Shown piece after piece: positions 45,674-57,325 of a DNA stretch of 64,000 bases. The stretch spans positions 62,001 through 126,000 of the forward strand of contig MU270090.1 of assembly GCA_021432635.1 (NCBI GenBank). The letters run 5' to 3'. This stretch comes from Thozetella sp. PMI_491. Its lineage: Eukaryota > Ascomycota > Sordariomycetes > Chaetosphaeriales > Chaetosphaeriaceae. The notes beneath the pieces are model-generated. The model was not told where the DNA came from and did no database searches. It saw nothing but the letters and a program-made list of their open reading frames with translations. The number at the start of each line of letters is the position of its first letter. Position 1 is the stretch's first letter. The translations under genes and the position numbers were made by a program.

Positions 45674-47564
45674 TCAAGGCATAGGTACTGTTCCTAATTC
45701 GTCCCAGTCTGTGCCGTTTAGCTGCACTTCGACAATCCAGCGATTACGTTGAAAATAGCAACGCGTCAAAGACGACTTGGGAGCAAGATATAATGGGTTC
45801 CCCCCATACGTGTCGTTCATCGCCGACGGGGTGAGACATGTGATAGCGGTGCCGTTATCGGCTACTGCGAGCGCAGAAGGGGAGGATTGTTTCCAAGTGA
45901 TGCTGTCATCCGTCCATGTTTGCTTGATCCTGCTTGACTCGTCCTGGTATAGTATAAAGGTAGTAACGAGCTCACTTGCCGTACTATTTGATCCCGTGCT
46001 ATTTGACGCCGAGTTATTTGACCGGGCAAATGAGAATGCTGAAAATCCGGCGCCCAAGGGCATGACAATCTCTGGGAATTTTTTTACTATATTAATTAGC
46101 GGTTAGCCTCCTGTGCTAATACAACGGATAATTGCCCATAACTTACAGTCTGGCCACGACGGCGTGGCAGGGACGGTGTCATTATAGGGAACAATTGCCG
46201 CCAAGTTTCCACCGGGAAGCTGGTAAACGATTGCAAAACTAGAAACGTTAATCTTGGCAAAATTTGTCGACAGTGGTACTATGGAAAATTTTGATCCATG
46301 CAGCGCTTGGACACGCACTCGGGTCGCGTCGTACGGCGGGTCCGAGAGGGATTGGACGAGGTTCATATCCCCGGAGTAGTCCTGAAAGATAAACCAGGGC
46401 CAATATGCTGCTACGTTGCTCCCCGTCCTTACGGAATAGCCGTAAGCTCCAATTGCCTGGGGCTGTATCCCGCCGCTAGAAGCCAGATTGCTATAGTCCA
46501 AGCCATTGAGATACCCAGTCTTGTTGACGTATATCCCTATTAGATGAAGCTAGTGTGTTAAATCCATTGTCAGAACTTTGATAAATATGCCAAGTAGCTA
46601 AATGGATGCGGTGGCCTGAAGGATAAACGTGGGTGAGTGTTCTTACAGTATATTCGACATCAGCAGTTCCGTTCGGCAGAATGGTTCGATCGGCAAGCTC
46701 GTAGCCAGCCATTGCAATTCCACTCCCTTCCTGTGTGAGACTTGTGGTAGTAAGAGCCTGTGGCGGGCTCGTCCATTCGGGGTTGTAGATAGAGAGCTGC
46801 GCCGTTCCGTCGGGAGCCAGGAAGCTGATTAATATGACAGTGCCGACAATAGGCCCAGCGGGACTGGCATCCGCTGTAGTGTGAAACGAGATCGCCGACA
46901 GTGGCGAATTCGCGGCAATTGAGTTGGGCGTTGCTTCCGACTGCGTCGTCGAGGTCTGGGTGCTCTGCGTCGCTGTCGTCGCGGGCGCCGACTCACTGGA
47001 CCGCTGGTTTGCTCTGGAGCCTAGAACACCACCGAGAACCGCAGCGATTACTACGACCAGCGCAATTCCGATCAGAAACCACATCTTCCGACGCCGACGA
47101 GGCTTTGATGGTTCCTGGCTGGCCACTGCTCCCGCATCTGGAAGCTCCGCGGCGTCAAAATGTTCTTTTTCTGCGTGATAGTAAACCTCTGGGAAATCCC
47201 TCCCAACAACCTGCATTCCTTTATCTGGGGCGACCTCCAAGCCATCCTCGGGGAGTTGTGGTTGAACGACCTCGGGATCTGTCGAATATTCAATTGGTTT
47301 GGTTTCTGGAGAACCTCCCGGTGCTAGGTTTTCTCCCGGTGACTCTATTGTCGGAGACTCGGCCGAATGCTCAATTGGTGTAGGCTGTGGCGCATTTTCC
47401 GATGCAGGAATTTCTCCCGGGGAGGATACTGTGGGAGACTCGGTCGCATGCTCAGTTGATCTAGGTTGTGGCGCACTGTCAGATGTTGGGCTTACTTCCG
47501 AGGACCCGACTGCTGGCGATCCCGTCGCGTGTCCAGCTAAGGACGGCGTGGGTGAATGCGCCAT
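45674..47564 (-). CDS. Membrane-anchored fucose-lectin-like protein with tandem repeats
   Basis: Predicted type II-like single-pass membrane protein with an outer beta-propeller-like domain resembling fungal fucose-specific lectins. On the minus strand, exons 47564-46647, 46549-46147 and 46086-45674 give 577 residues. Residues 1 to about 95 are three and a half imperfect 28-residue repeats (consensus like APQP-EHA-ESPT-SPGE). A basic RRRRK stop precedes one transmembrane helix at about 161-181, then a Ser/Thr/Gln-rich stalk. The outer domain begins SPLSAISFHTTAD and has lectin-type blades such as YNPEWTSPPQAL and GSKFSIVPLS. The first intron's acceptor at 46550 was chosen because it gives LHLIGIYVNKTGYLNG; the second restores WPDLKKFPEI. 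Sugar specificity is inference. Confidence 0.77.
47313..47564 (-). repeat. Tandem 84-bp coding repeat in the lectin-like gene
   Basis: Three consecutive 84-bp units (28 residues each) at the 5' end of the gene, with a partial fourth. Units share the ESPT and SPGE elements at identical spacing. The first unit is the most diverged. Confidence 0.65.
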
Positions 47565-48334
47565 GTCAAAAGTTCAATCTGCGCTGTGCGAAGCTGTCGC
47601 GAGCTTAAGACGCTCAAACGGGCAGAAGCTACCATAGCTACCAGGAAATAAGGTAGCGGATGGAGGTGCCGACCCCATTGCGCAGTTGCGGTGCGACCTT
47701 CCTCAAATAGGGACTGAATAATGCGAGAGGGCTGCCCCCAGATATCTCCCGCATCAATAGTCATCTGCAGTCTCACTAAGCAATGCTACAAGACCAGGAG
47801 CCTTGTCGGTTCGCTTCATTTCTGGACTGTGGACCGTGATGACTAACCGATTTAAGCTGCCTACCATACCCTATATTTAGGTAGCTGAAATTAATCAAGG
47901 GTCGAGACTGAGCAGCATCGGAGGAGCCATGCTGCTTTGGGAATCTTGGCGATTACTTTCAGCCCTGGTTGCCACACTGGCGCTGGGACGCCACGCCATT
48001 TCATTATCTCGGGTAGGGCCAAGAGCCGGGGCCTGTGATCGCTTGATCACATGCTATCTAGTGTGTGAACTATTTGTATGCCATAGTTACCGATCTCCAC
48101 CTCTTCTACTTTCCTTCCCTCCTTCACCCCCAGTCTAAATCTAGAATCAACTTGACTGACGCTCGCTGAAGCAGCGGTTTATAAACGCCACACAGATTGC
48201 AGTTGCACCGCTCCACTGGCGCATATATATCTGGCATTCCTTCTCATGCGATTGATGACGCAATCTCCAGAGGAAGACCACAGCTAGCAGGATTACAAAG
48301 AAGCAATTCCTTATGAAAAACATCACCTATATAT

Positions 48335-48353
48335 ATATATATATTAGCCTATC
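48335..48353. repeat. TA dinucleotide microsatellite
   Basis: An uninterrupted run of about nine to ten TA units within the AT-rich region. Confidence 0.7.
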
Positions 48354-49074
48354 CTACAACTCATGCAACAGCATTTCGTATTATTTCGTGTGTATTTGGC
48401 TAAAATATGTAAGTAGAACTCTTGCAGACAGGGATATGAACCAACTAGTTCGTGCGACCAAGATTGATTATAGATGTCCCTAGCTATCCATCAATTTCTA
48501 GCCCAGTTTTTTTTCTCTGGGGAGGATTGCCTAACTAGACACCTATTACGTGGATAGGGCGACACTTAGAGACCCTGTCTTTGCTACCTTATCGGCAACA
48601 TTAACAAGATCACAACAGCAAGCTGCTAATCCCGCGCCCGTGTCTATTCCTAAATATTGCTGTTCAAGTCTAAGGTCTGAGATTTTGCTGATCACACCGT
48701 TGCTACCATATGTTCCAGTAATTCTCAGATGAAGAGTTCCGCTCCAGTCATGCTACTCGATCTTCATTCATAATGCTGTCTTTGATGCGCGGTGACTCTC
48801 AAAGGACCAACAGGAAACCTACAACTCGGAAAAGGCAGGAAGATTTGGCCATAGGTAGAAATAGACGGCAGGATGAGGGCCCTCACTGCTAAAAGAAGCA
48901 CTATTACACCTTTCCCAGAGATTACAGTGAAAAAGTCATACTTAGCTGCTATCCTAGAGGAGGAATCAGATCTTATTTGCCACTCCTACATATTTTTTTG
49001 ATATATTTCATATAATACGCCCAGGCGTACAGGCCACTTAGAAGTGTTCCTGGGCCGTAGCTCGGGGCTGTTAA

Positions 49075-49545
49075 TCATGCGTTGTAAAACTTGTGAATCT
49101 TATTTGCTATTCTACTGGATATATTGTGCCTAGTATATAAAGTCAACGTAGGACAAGATCTCATGCAAAGAGCTATTTTCGAGCGACCCTGCGCAATAAG
49201 AATTGAAGGTGGCGAAGGAGAAGGTAGTGAATGAAATGGTGGTAAGAAGTCGTCCTTGCCAGTCCAATTTCTAGCCGCAGCCTCCACTACCTTCACGATG
49301 ATGGTGATCTGGTCTCCATGCTGGCCAAGAAGCGGTGCCATCACCACCTCGCTATTCCAATTTCCAGTTGTAGCCTTCACCAACTTTTCAGCGATCTTCC
49401 TTTCACTGGCTCCTTGATCAAGCAGACAGCGGATACTGTTCGCATGTCCTGACCCTGCCGCCAGCTCCAAAGGTGTCACGCCTTTGAAACGCAGTACCCC
49501 AAATTGACGAATGAATCCAATTAGTCGTTCGAGTGTCCTCTAATG
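49075..49545 (-). pseudogene. Ankyrin-repeat protein relic
   Basis: A minus-strand frame reads GVTPLELAAGSGHANSIRC followed by LLDQGASERKIAEKLVKATTGN and APLLGQHGDQITIIVKVVEAAARNW. The first block is an ankyrin repeat; the later block matches the short repeat unit (VVKAAA...VMALLLDQ...GDQITI) typical of large fungal NACHT/ankyrin proteins. There is no start codon context, no NACHT part and a stop soon after. I read it as a fragment of such a gene left in the AT-rich island. Confidence 0.6.
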
Positions 49546-49868
49546 TTCCGTTTAGGAAGTAACACAAATTTTGTTTACATGTTAGAGACAAGATGCCCAA
49601 GGCCAGAAGGGGAGGAAATAGGATCCATATTTCTGCGCCTAGATCACCATATTGGTGCTGGCTGAGTGGTCAGCGTGACGGCTGTACAGATCATCGTGAG
49701 GATCACAAAATTGAGGAGCTGGTAGCCAAAAGGAGTCAGCCCTGCTTGCATTATTCCAGCTGCGAAAGCCGGGGGCGAAATGACGTGAAGCTTCCCCAAA
49801 ATTCATTAGTCGTTATAATCATATCGGTATATATAATGATTACCGAGCGCTTACCATTGTCATATTGA

Positions 49869-50004
49869 CCCACTCCCGTCGCACGGTTGTCTCCCAGGTG
49901 TACGAAGCCCCTATCATACCCGAATCGAGCGTGCAATACATGGCACAGAACAAACAAGCCCACTCCCGTCATACGGTTGTCTCCCAGGCGTACGAAGGCC
50001 CTCT
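49869..50004. repeat. Direct repeat, about 45 bp, 90-bp period
   Basis: Two copies starting at 49869 and 49959 share CCCACTCCCGTC, ACGGTTGTCTCCCAGG and GTACGAA at the same spacing. The differences in the shared part are C/T or G/A transitions, which fits repeat-induced point mutation but the sample is tiny. Confidence 0.65.
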
Positions 50005-51924
50005 CATCAATACTTCTTTGAAAGAGGTCATATTCTTACGGCATTGCCCACACACTCGACGAATTACACAGTCCTAAATAAGAGAAACGAAACTAAGTTG
50101 CCCCTGTTCAGGGCAACTTAGACTGTGTTGACATTAATTGTGATGGAACGTTGACTGTGTGCTACTCGAGTCTCGATTGCCTTATTACGCTGGAGACCCA
50201 GCTACGTGAGTTCTCTGGCACCAAAGAGAGAAAACACCCCTTCAAAGACGAGCATTCCGGTCATTGTTTTGACTCTTGGAAGCAATGTTGAGCAGCCATT
50301 TGAGCCATTTCAGATATTCAAGCAAACCATCCTTGAAAGCCTGGCTATCTACGCTCTGTGCGTTCCCGTATAGATCTTGAGTACGTCCTTCCATGATTAG
50401 GAACCGAGCTTGTGTAGGGCTCCGCCGTGTGTAGCATACTCCCAGGACATGCCCTCCTGGTCCTTTATCCTTGGCGGATGTTGGATTTTGTAGTTGCTAC
50501 TAGGGTCTGCAAGGAGGTTGGTTCTGGTTGCCGTTATGCGCTTAAACCTTGGCTGGTGGCTTCTTTCGCTCTTTGAGCTGCGGCTTTGTTACCGAGTATT
50601 CTGATATGTGAGGAACCTATCGGAACTGCAGCTCTATTTTCCTAGGTATAGAGCTCGTTGAGTGCCTAAGTAGCGTCCAGTAAAATATACCGTTCCGATG
50701 GGTATTTCAAGTTCTATATCGCCTACGTAGTAGCTTAGTTATCGGTAAAGAGAGCGCACCAGCCGAGGGTAGCATCTCCTACGTGGATGTCCGACTGCTA
50801 GTAGACGGTAGTATAGCCTATTGCAAGTTTACATATCAAGAAGTGTAATCATGTCAATAGAATGAAGGCAGGAGGGCTGGCATTTTAGAAATAACTGTAC
50901 AGGAAAAAGTATCTAACCCTATGAAGGGCAGTGATGTTGATTCGGTAAATTTTGTGCCGTGCACTTTGGAGCTGAAGAATACGAGAGGTAATATATGGTA
51001 GTGTTGAAAAGTTACATTCCGTGTCCATGTCTCGGACACAATTGGGCACTGAAGAGCGGGGGTACTTGTCTGGGCGTATCATGGAGTTATCTTCCCACCA
51101 GTTTATAGATAGCATAGCATCAAGTAGATTACAGTCTGGCTGCTTGAGAGTAACAAAAAATGCAGACAAGTCTATCCATACCAGTACATGAGCTTCAGAG
51201 CTTAGCAATAAAAATAGACACAGTCGCAAATCGTGAGGTGATCGGGTGCTGCTGAGTACTCAGGTCTCCCAGTTGGGGATAAACATGGTGGGGGCCGCCT
51301 GAAATCTCTAATTGTCTTAATTTGGAAAGGTAACGAGTGCTAGACATCGACCTAAGGTACCTGCCCACCTTGTGTTTATCTAGTTGCAAAACAACATGTT
51401 TGGTGGCCATAGTTTCTCTAGCCACTCGCTCATCGCGTGACAATGTCAGCTAGAAGGTTTGTGCGCATCGGCCTCACACCATAGAAAAGCTTTCTACGTA
51501 GCCTTTTCTTAGAAGTTGAACCCTCTCGATGGAAATTTTGCTGAAGATTTCTGACGCAGAGCCTGTTATTCTAACACCCCTGCATGACAGTGGAACACTT
51601 TTTTCTTCGCTAGAAAGTCGGTAAGGGGGCTACCAAGCACGGGATACTAATTAGGGTGGTGAATTAGAGAACCCTGTTGTGACCGGATCTCTCAAATGAG
51701 CCATGAGACATCTCCCGCCTCATCACCGTCTCCAGTCAATATCTCTAGCCGGGGTGTATTCCTGCAGGGACATCGTATTTCCATTCACACCGAGTCTCAC
51801 ACGTCTACACGCTACACTCCTCTGAATGATGCCACCTTATGCTTACAAGGGACGCCACGCTGATATCTAGCAACTTGGCAAAGTGCGGATATTAGGGAAC
51901 CCACCTACAGCCTTGACGCCACTT

Positions 51925-52215
51925 GTGTCGTGTGCCAGCCATACTCCCATTACTCTACAACTCGACTGGTTATAAAACTTCACATTGGCACTTCGTGTGG
52001 CACAGCAACAGATAGCTGAGCAAAGAGCTGAGCATTCCCAGTAAATTGTATATATGGCATAGCGGAAACTTTGCCCGATTGCGCTACCCGTGTCAAGGGC
52101 CAGCCATACTTCTGTCACTCTATGGCTCAATGTGCTCCACGATTTCACATCGGCTCGTCATATAGCCAGCCGCGGAAAGCTGAACCAAGAGCTGAACATT
52201 CCCCACAAATAGCCT
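51925..52215. repeat. Diverged tandem duplication, about 165-bp period
   Basis: Two copies of a roughly 120-bp segment are recognised by CCAGCCATACT at 51937 and 52102 and by GAGCTGAGCATTCCC/GAGCTGAACATTCCC near 52027 and 52192. Between these anchors the copies are partly alignable. No coding frame is preserved. Confidence 0.6.
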
Positions 52216-52646
52216 CGTTTTCTCTCGTATATTACATGCTCCCCCCTCGTTGTGAGCCTAGAATTCTGGTAACGCTATAGGTTTTGCTATTTATTTCGGC
52301 CAATTTTCAATTAGACACTACCTTGCTCTCGAATAACTGGATGAGAAGTCCTTCACCACGTATACATATTTTATGGGCGTTGTGTAGTAACCTTGGAAAC
52401 GGTGTCCTAGACAAACCGAAGGACCGCACACCTAAGCCTATATATCGAGATTGAAGACTCGCGGATCTCGTCTAATTCATTAGGCGCCGCCTTTTCTATA
52501 TACCAAGGGGTCCGCTGCACCCCGTGGGTAGCTCTACCCTATCTGTCTATGCGACTATTCTCTCTCTGCGACTGTTCTCTCTGCGACTATTCTTTCTAGA
52601 CCAGCGACTTTCTTGTCAACCTACTAAAGTTTCTCCCGCCCTCAAA

Positions 52647-54219
52647 ATGTCCCAAAACGACATTAGCGAATTGGAAAGTCAAGTTGGGAGTGAGCACGAT
52701 GACAGAGCCTCCGGAACCGAGGTCATCACACTAAGAACTAGAGCTCCAGCGAGAGCCATAGCTGAAGTGTCTTCCTTTCTATTATTCCAAATATTCAAAA
52801 TTTCCTGGACACGGAAGACTTTAGTTCAGCAGAAGAATCAATGCATTCGATCTCGCGAGTGTAAGAGAGACAGGTGTGCCGAGAGAAAGTCTCATGGAGA
52901 CGTCGAGCGCCTCGAGTCAACTTGGGAAGGTTTCCCATATCCGCCAGCTTTCCGGGAGGGCCAAATTGTTCAACAGTGCTATACCCGAGAACCCCGAGGC
53001 AGAGATAATGAGGCAAGCGAAGTATCCGAAACGTGGATGGAGCCCTATAGCGAGGCCAAAAAGAGGAGATACGGATCTCAATTGCTACGGTCGGAACTCT
53101 TTAAAAGCCACCAAGGGACTCGGCCCACGAGATCAGAACATGCAGCGGGAATTGATACCGTCGTTACTGCAGATACCACAGTCCAGGGTCGATCAAGAAT
53201 TACGGATATCCCTAGTTCGGGAGAATCAGCGATCAAGGGAAGATCCGCCGCCCATAGTCATTCATCAGTCCAAGCGATTTCGGCCGCTGAGCAGGCGACG
53301 ATTCAAGAAAGTACCACACCCACCCAGCAGCAGACACAATTAGGAATAAGCTTCCTATCAAAACATCTTGGGTATTCATCGGAAATGTTTAATCAAGTGG
53401 AAAAGGTAGAGGGCGAGGGTATTGAGTATCACACATTTGGGGTAAAAACTGAATTCGACTTTGGGGGATTCCACTCTAAGAACGAGGTTGTTTTTAACGC
53501 CTCAGCGCGCCCTCGACCGGTCTACATTGTTTTGGGTATTTTCTCACGAACAGGAGAGCAGCTAGACGAAGATATCGTCTTTGTATCCGATCCTTCATGG
53601 CTCTTCTGGAAGCTTCAATTCAAGCTTATGACATTGCGAGGATGGTGGGGATTCGCTTCTTTGAAGGGCATTCGAACTTTCAAACTTTACAAGGTATTTC
53701 CAAATGAGCCTGGCTCTACCAGAATGGAACGTCTGTCTCTGACTGAGCTGGCTTTTAGTGCGACCACAAAACCGGCGACCACGTACGCGTGAAACTCGAT
53801 AAGAATGGCGAAAATGATGTCCGGCTTCTCTTTTGTGCGTATCGAGAGTGGTCTGTCCCAAAATATGTCGAGCTAGCATGGTCAAACTGGATTTATGAGA
53901 ATCTGAACGATAACTCCAGCGACGTTCATGCACCGAACGCTCTCTCCATTGAAGTTGTTTTAGATTGGTCGCCCTGGAGGATCGCCGTTGTAGTGTTATT
54001 CCCTTTGGTTGTGAGTCTCGCAATCGGACTTTGGCTCAACTCCAAAGCTTGGACGGACCTCACGACAATTCAGACAGCGTGGGGCACCGCCTCATATGTA
54101 GTTACTGCTGGCAGCTGTAAGATCCCCCAATAGGCACTATATTCTCAAGACTAACAATCTCCCAACTAGTCTTTGGTGTTTTACTCGGTATCATAAGCAG
54201 CATATCCCATAAATACTAA
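52647..54219 (+). CDS. Uncharacterised fungal protein with two C-terminal membrane helices
   Basis: I do not recognise a named domain, although the C-terminal half looks like a conserved fungal family. Exons 52647-53693, 53759-54116 and 54170-54219 give 484 residues. The N-terminal half (1 to about 230) is hydrophilic, Arg/Ser/Gln-rich and probably disordered. The conserved-looking core has FDFGGFHSKNEVVFNA, LGIFSRTGEQLDEDI and GWWGFASLKGIRTFKLYK; the first intron joins this to CDHKTGDHVRVKLDKNGE, and the second to FFGVLLGIISS. Two hydrophobic helices (about WRIAVVVLFPLVVSLAIGL and YVVTAGSFFGVLLG) end the protein. An alternative reading splices out 52773-52824 and uses another long frame (to about 53343), but would need a further intron to rejoin the core; the continuous frame is simpler. 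ATG 52647 is chosen because the upstream extension starts with GTG. Confidence 0.65.
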
Positions 54220-54714
54220 AGTTAAATAGCTATTGATAAGGAGATTATTAAGGTGGCTTTCCGAATCCAGGATCTTGGGGTTAGCCTTGGTTTGAGGGGG
54301 TTTTGCTCTGGATATCCTGTTCTTGTCCCCAATAATAGCAGTCGTAATTTGGACCTAAAATCATCGCCATATGCAGCAATAGGCGCTCGGTACATAACTA
54401 TCTTGAACGGCTACAAGCGAGCCTAGGATCTGCCTGGGGGGTAGAGGATACGCTATGCTCATTTAGGTTGGCAGGGAAATTTATGCCGACGAGTGGGACT
54501 GGCCCAACACATGAAGGACCTATGAACCTCGCTCTAGCTGGAGCTAAGGCGATGCTCATGTATGAATGCTTCGTCAGCATGAAAATTTAGGAGTGCCCAT
54601 TTAAAGCTATTCCGTGGATCTTCATGGCCTCTCGCTCAGAGAAACTCCGAGCAGAATACAACAAGGCCATCGGTATAGCTTGCCTATCTCTAGAACTCCT
54701 TTCTACGCCGCGTC
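54220..54714. other. Intergenic region
   Basis: About 495 bp between two plus-strand genes. Short unrelated frames only; the right part is the promoter of the regulator. Confidence 0.6.
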
Positions 54715-56686
54715 ATGGCCTCTACCAAACAGCGTGCACGGCGCAAACGTGATCGGACATTTACCGTATGTGTCATATCTGCACCTCCCCAGCCAGGTCC
54801 GCTAACGGCATTAGGGTTGTTGGAGGTGCCGGTCGCGCAAGGTCAAGGTGCCGCTTCCTGGAAAGTAAAAGTTCACAGTCCCATCCATGCTAATATGTCA
54901 TCAAGTGCGACGAGCAACGGCCGCACTGCCGGGCCTGCCAGAGACTGGGTAAGCTCTGCGATGGATATGGTGCGAAGTTTGTGTGGGTTGAAGATGAGCA
55001 TCAGCCGTATAGGTCTGACGGTCGTCGCTATGTGGAATGCGGTATGCGACCTTATATATATAGTCCAGATTTACGGAAAAGCCAAGGCTCACGTGCAATG
55101 AACAATAGCGGCTACCTGGGGAGAGCTCCCCGTCCTCGATTCTAACCTCGTGGACCAACTCATACTGGATTGCGACCCTGACGCTCCGGATATATTTAAC
55201 AGCCGCTCGGTACAGTCGTCTTTAGCTTTTAACCCGTTTAGCGTATTTCAAGCGTTGGGGTGTCTAGTCAAGACACCTCCCTTGCTCTCGGACGCATGCA
55301 AGCTCCTGGCAGTGGATCCCACAGATCCCGCCCGCCATAGCCGCGAGGCTCGCTTCTTGTTCCATCACTACACGGGCCATGTGTCTATGATCATGATCCC
55401 GTATTTTCACCCCCGCAATCCGTGGAGCTCGTCATACCCTGCAGCGGCTCGGCGCTACCAGACACCTGAGCAGAAGGCGCTCTACAATGCCATGCTTGCG
55501 CATGCTGCATACAATCTGTCTAGCTTGGGCAGCTCACCAGAGATGATGGCAGTAGCTGCGACCAAATATTACACGATTGCTATTGAGCAGCTCAAAGATA
55601 GTCTGCTGAATGAGAAGAGAGATTACGGAACTACATTGGCCGCTGTCATGACCTTGCTGATGGCAGAGGTATGCCCCCCGGTACTGGTTAGTGGTCTCAA
55701 GCTTATCTCATCACCATTAGGTGTACAATGGACGGCCAGGGACCTGGAAGCAACACTTGAACGGTGCATGGTCACTTCTCCGCGAATGCAGCGCTGAAGA
55801 GCCTTGGAATACCTCGGATTTTGCCTGCTGCTCGACGCAGAGTCTCTACATTATCAAGATACTAAACGAGACGTGCCAATTACGGGAGCCTGTGTCTTGC
55901 ATATTCGACTCGTCACCGAAAAATAGGTTCCTCGACAGATATTGTCCCGAACAAGTCGGAGCCGGGGGCCGGGGCAGCGAATTCAGCGATGAGGCAATGG
56001 TCGAAGCATTCTTAGCTTGCTCAATTTCTTCGACTCACGATTTCGGCTTTACCCTTGGCTGTACCGAATCTCTGCTAGCATGTATTTCCACCATCACCTC
56101 AGTCTCAGAGAGGATGCAATCCCAGGCGATGTGCTGCGAAGAGCAGGCAGACTTAACAGATGAGGTGGTTTCCGAGGTCCTATCCCTTCTAGATATGTCC
56201 CAGGCGGAGTCGAGCATAGAAGACAGTGGCTCCATCGACCAAGAGATTGAACATGAGCACCCGGGTAAAGGGCAAACCAGCGTGCTGGTAAAGTATCAGC
56301 GTGAAGCCTTTATTTCGGCAACTTATATATACCTCTACCGGGTATTATTCGACCTCCCTCCATCTATGTTAAGGCAGAATGTCTCGGAAGTCTTAACTCG
56401 GATATCCCACTTTTATTCCGTGCCCAACGGGAACCTGTCTATTTGGCCTGCCTTCATCGCCGCGGTAGAAGCTTACACCGTTGAAAATAAGTTCCTTGCA
56501 CGAGAATGGTTGAACCATACAACTACATTCGGCATCGGAAGTCGTCATTCGGTTCGAAAAGTTGTCGAGGAGGTGTGGGAGAGACGAGAAGCAGCAGCAC
56601 GCGACACTGGCGTCGACGAAGGGCTCATCTCTGTAGACTGGAGAGAAGTCATGAGCGACTTAGGATTAAGCATCTTGCTTGTGTGA
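54715..56686 (+). CDS. Zn2Cys6 transcription factor, PF11951 type
   Basis: Nuclear fungal regulator. Exons 54715-54765, 54815-54847, 54906-55041, 55109-55668 and 55721-56686 give 581 residues. The zinc cluster is canonical once three small exons are joined: Cys19, 22, 29, 36, 39 and 46 with spacing C-X2-C-X6-C-X6-C-X2-C-X6-C, preceded by a very basic RRKRDRTFT segment. It is split by two introns, and no single frame shows it. The regulatory domain follows, with RFLFHHYTGHVSMIMIP (here cut to FLFHHYTGHVS), EQKALYNAMLAHAAYN and, after the last intron, YNGRPGTWKQHLNGAWSLL, a family hallmark. The C-terminus is WREVMSDLGLSILLV. It lies next to the thioesterase and fusion-ligase genes and may regulate them. 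Confidence 0.85.
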
Positions 56687-56776
56687 GAGATTCGGATAAG
56701 AGGCGACTAACTAGCATCGACAGCCAGAAGCAGGGAAGCGCCAATAGAAGGGCAGCGACCTGGATAGCGATGCAGG

Positions 56777-57325
56777 TCACAACACCTTCGACATCTGAGC
56801 CGCCCACTTCGGTTCTATAAACAGAGCCTTTGCCTCGATGAAAACAGTACCATCTTTTGGGTCTTCCACCGTCGCTTGAACCCATCCTTTGCGACCCTCA
56901 ACTTTCTCCACCTTAGCTGCGATGGCAATTACTTGATTCAAAGGTATTGGTGCACGATAGCTCAACTCCAACTTGGCCGTCACGCCGATGCGGCTAGGGA
57001 GTTTGGGAAAGCATGCGCGACCCATGCACTCATCCAGCAAGACGGCTGAGAGCCCGCCGTGGCAAATTCCAGCATGGCCAGCCAACTGAGAACCGAGGTG
57101 ATAGAAGGCCAGCAGCTCTCCCTCGGCCTCCGATTCGAGAACATAAGGAGGGCAGGATATCTTTCCCTTGCCAGACAGTGTTTCTAACGTGAGGTGTTCG
57201 CCTCGATGCTCCGGCTGAATTGAAAGTACGCCTCGGAACCGGTTGCAGTCTGGGAAAGTTGAAAGTCTCTTGGAAGCCGCACTCTGACTGACCATCTCTG
57301 CGAGAAGATCGTCTATGTCTGCCAT
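56777..57325 (-). CDS. PaaI/4HBT-type thioesterase
   Basis: Hot-dog-fold acyl-CoA thioesterase that would release a free acid from a CoA ester. Intronless, 182 residues. The hot-dog helix motif is seen in GHAGICHGGLSAVLLDECMG, the HGG-type catalytic loop of the PaaI branch. Further strands read LELSYRAPIPLNQVIAI and WVQATVEDP. The N-terminal 60 residues are an extension typical of fungal members. It is divergent (638 bp apart) from the enoyl-CoA hydratase/acyl-CoA ligase fusion, so substrate CoA esters made by the ligase could be hydrolysed here; that link is inference. Confidence 0.85.
   Translation of the reverse strand: MADIDDLLAEMVSQSAASKRLSTFPDCNRFRGVLSIQPEHRGEHLTLETLSGKGKISCPPYVLESEAEGELLAFYHLGSQLAGHAGICHGGLSAVLLDECMGRACFPKLPSRIGVTAKLELSYRAPIPLNQVIAIAAKVEKVEGRKGWVQATVEDPKDGTVFIEAKALFIEPKWAAQMSKVL

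Larger units (their letters stand above)
47565..52646. other. AT-rich gene-poor region
   Basis: About 5 kb without an intact gene. It contains a TA dinucleotide run, an ankyrin-type relic and two sets of diverged direct repeats, listed separately. Minus-strand frames at 50854-51443 and a stretch at about 50240-50470 read as possible decayed coding sequence without recognisable domains. The base composition and relics fit a degenerate island rather than functional genes. Confidence 0.6.

Noticed and set aside
50854-51443. Minus-strand frames of 60-114 codons in the AT-rich island
   Set aside because: No domain and typical of AT-rich chance frames; possible relic only.
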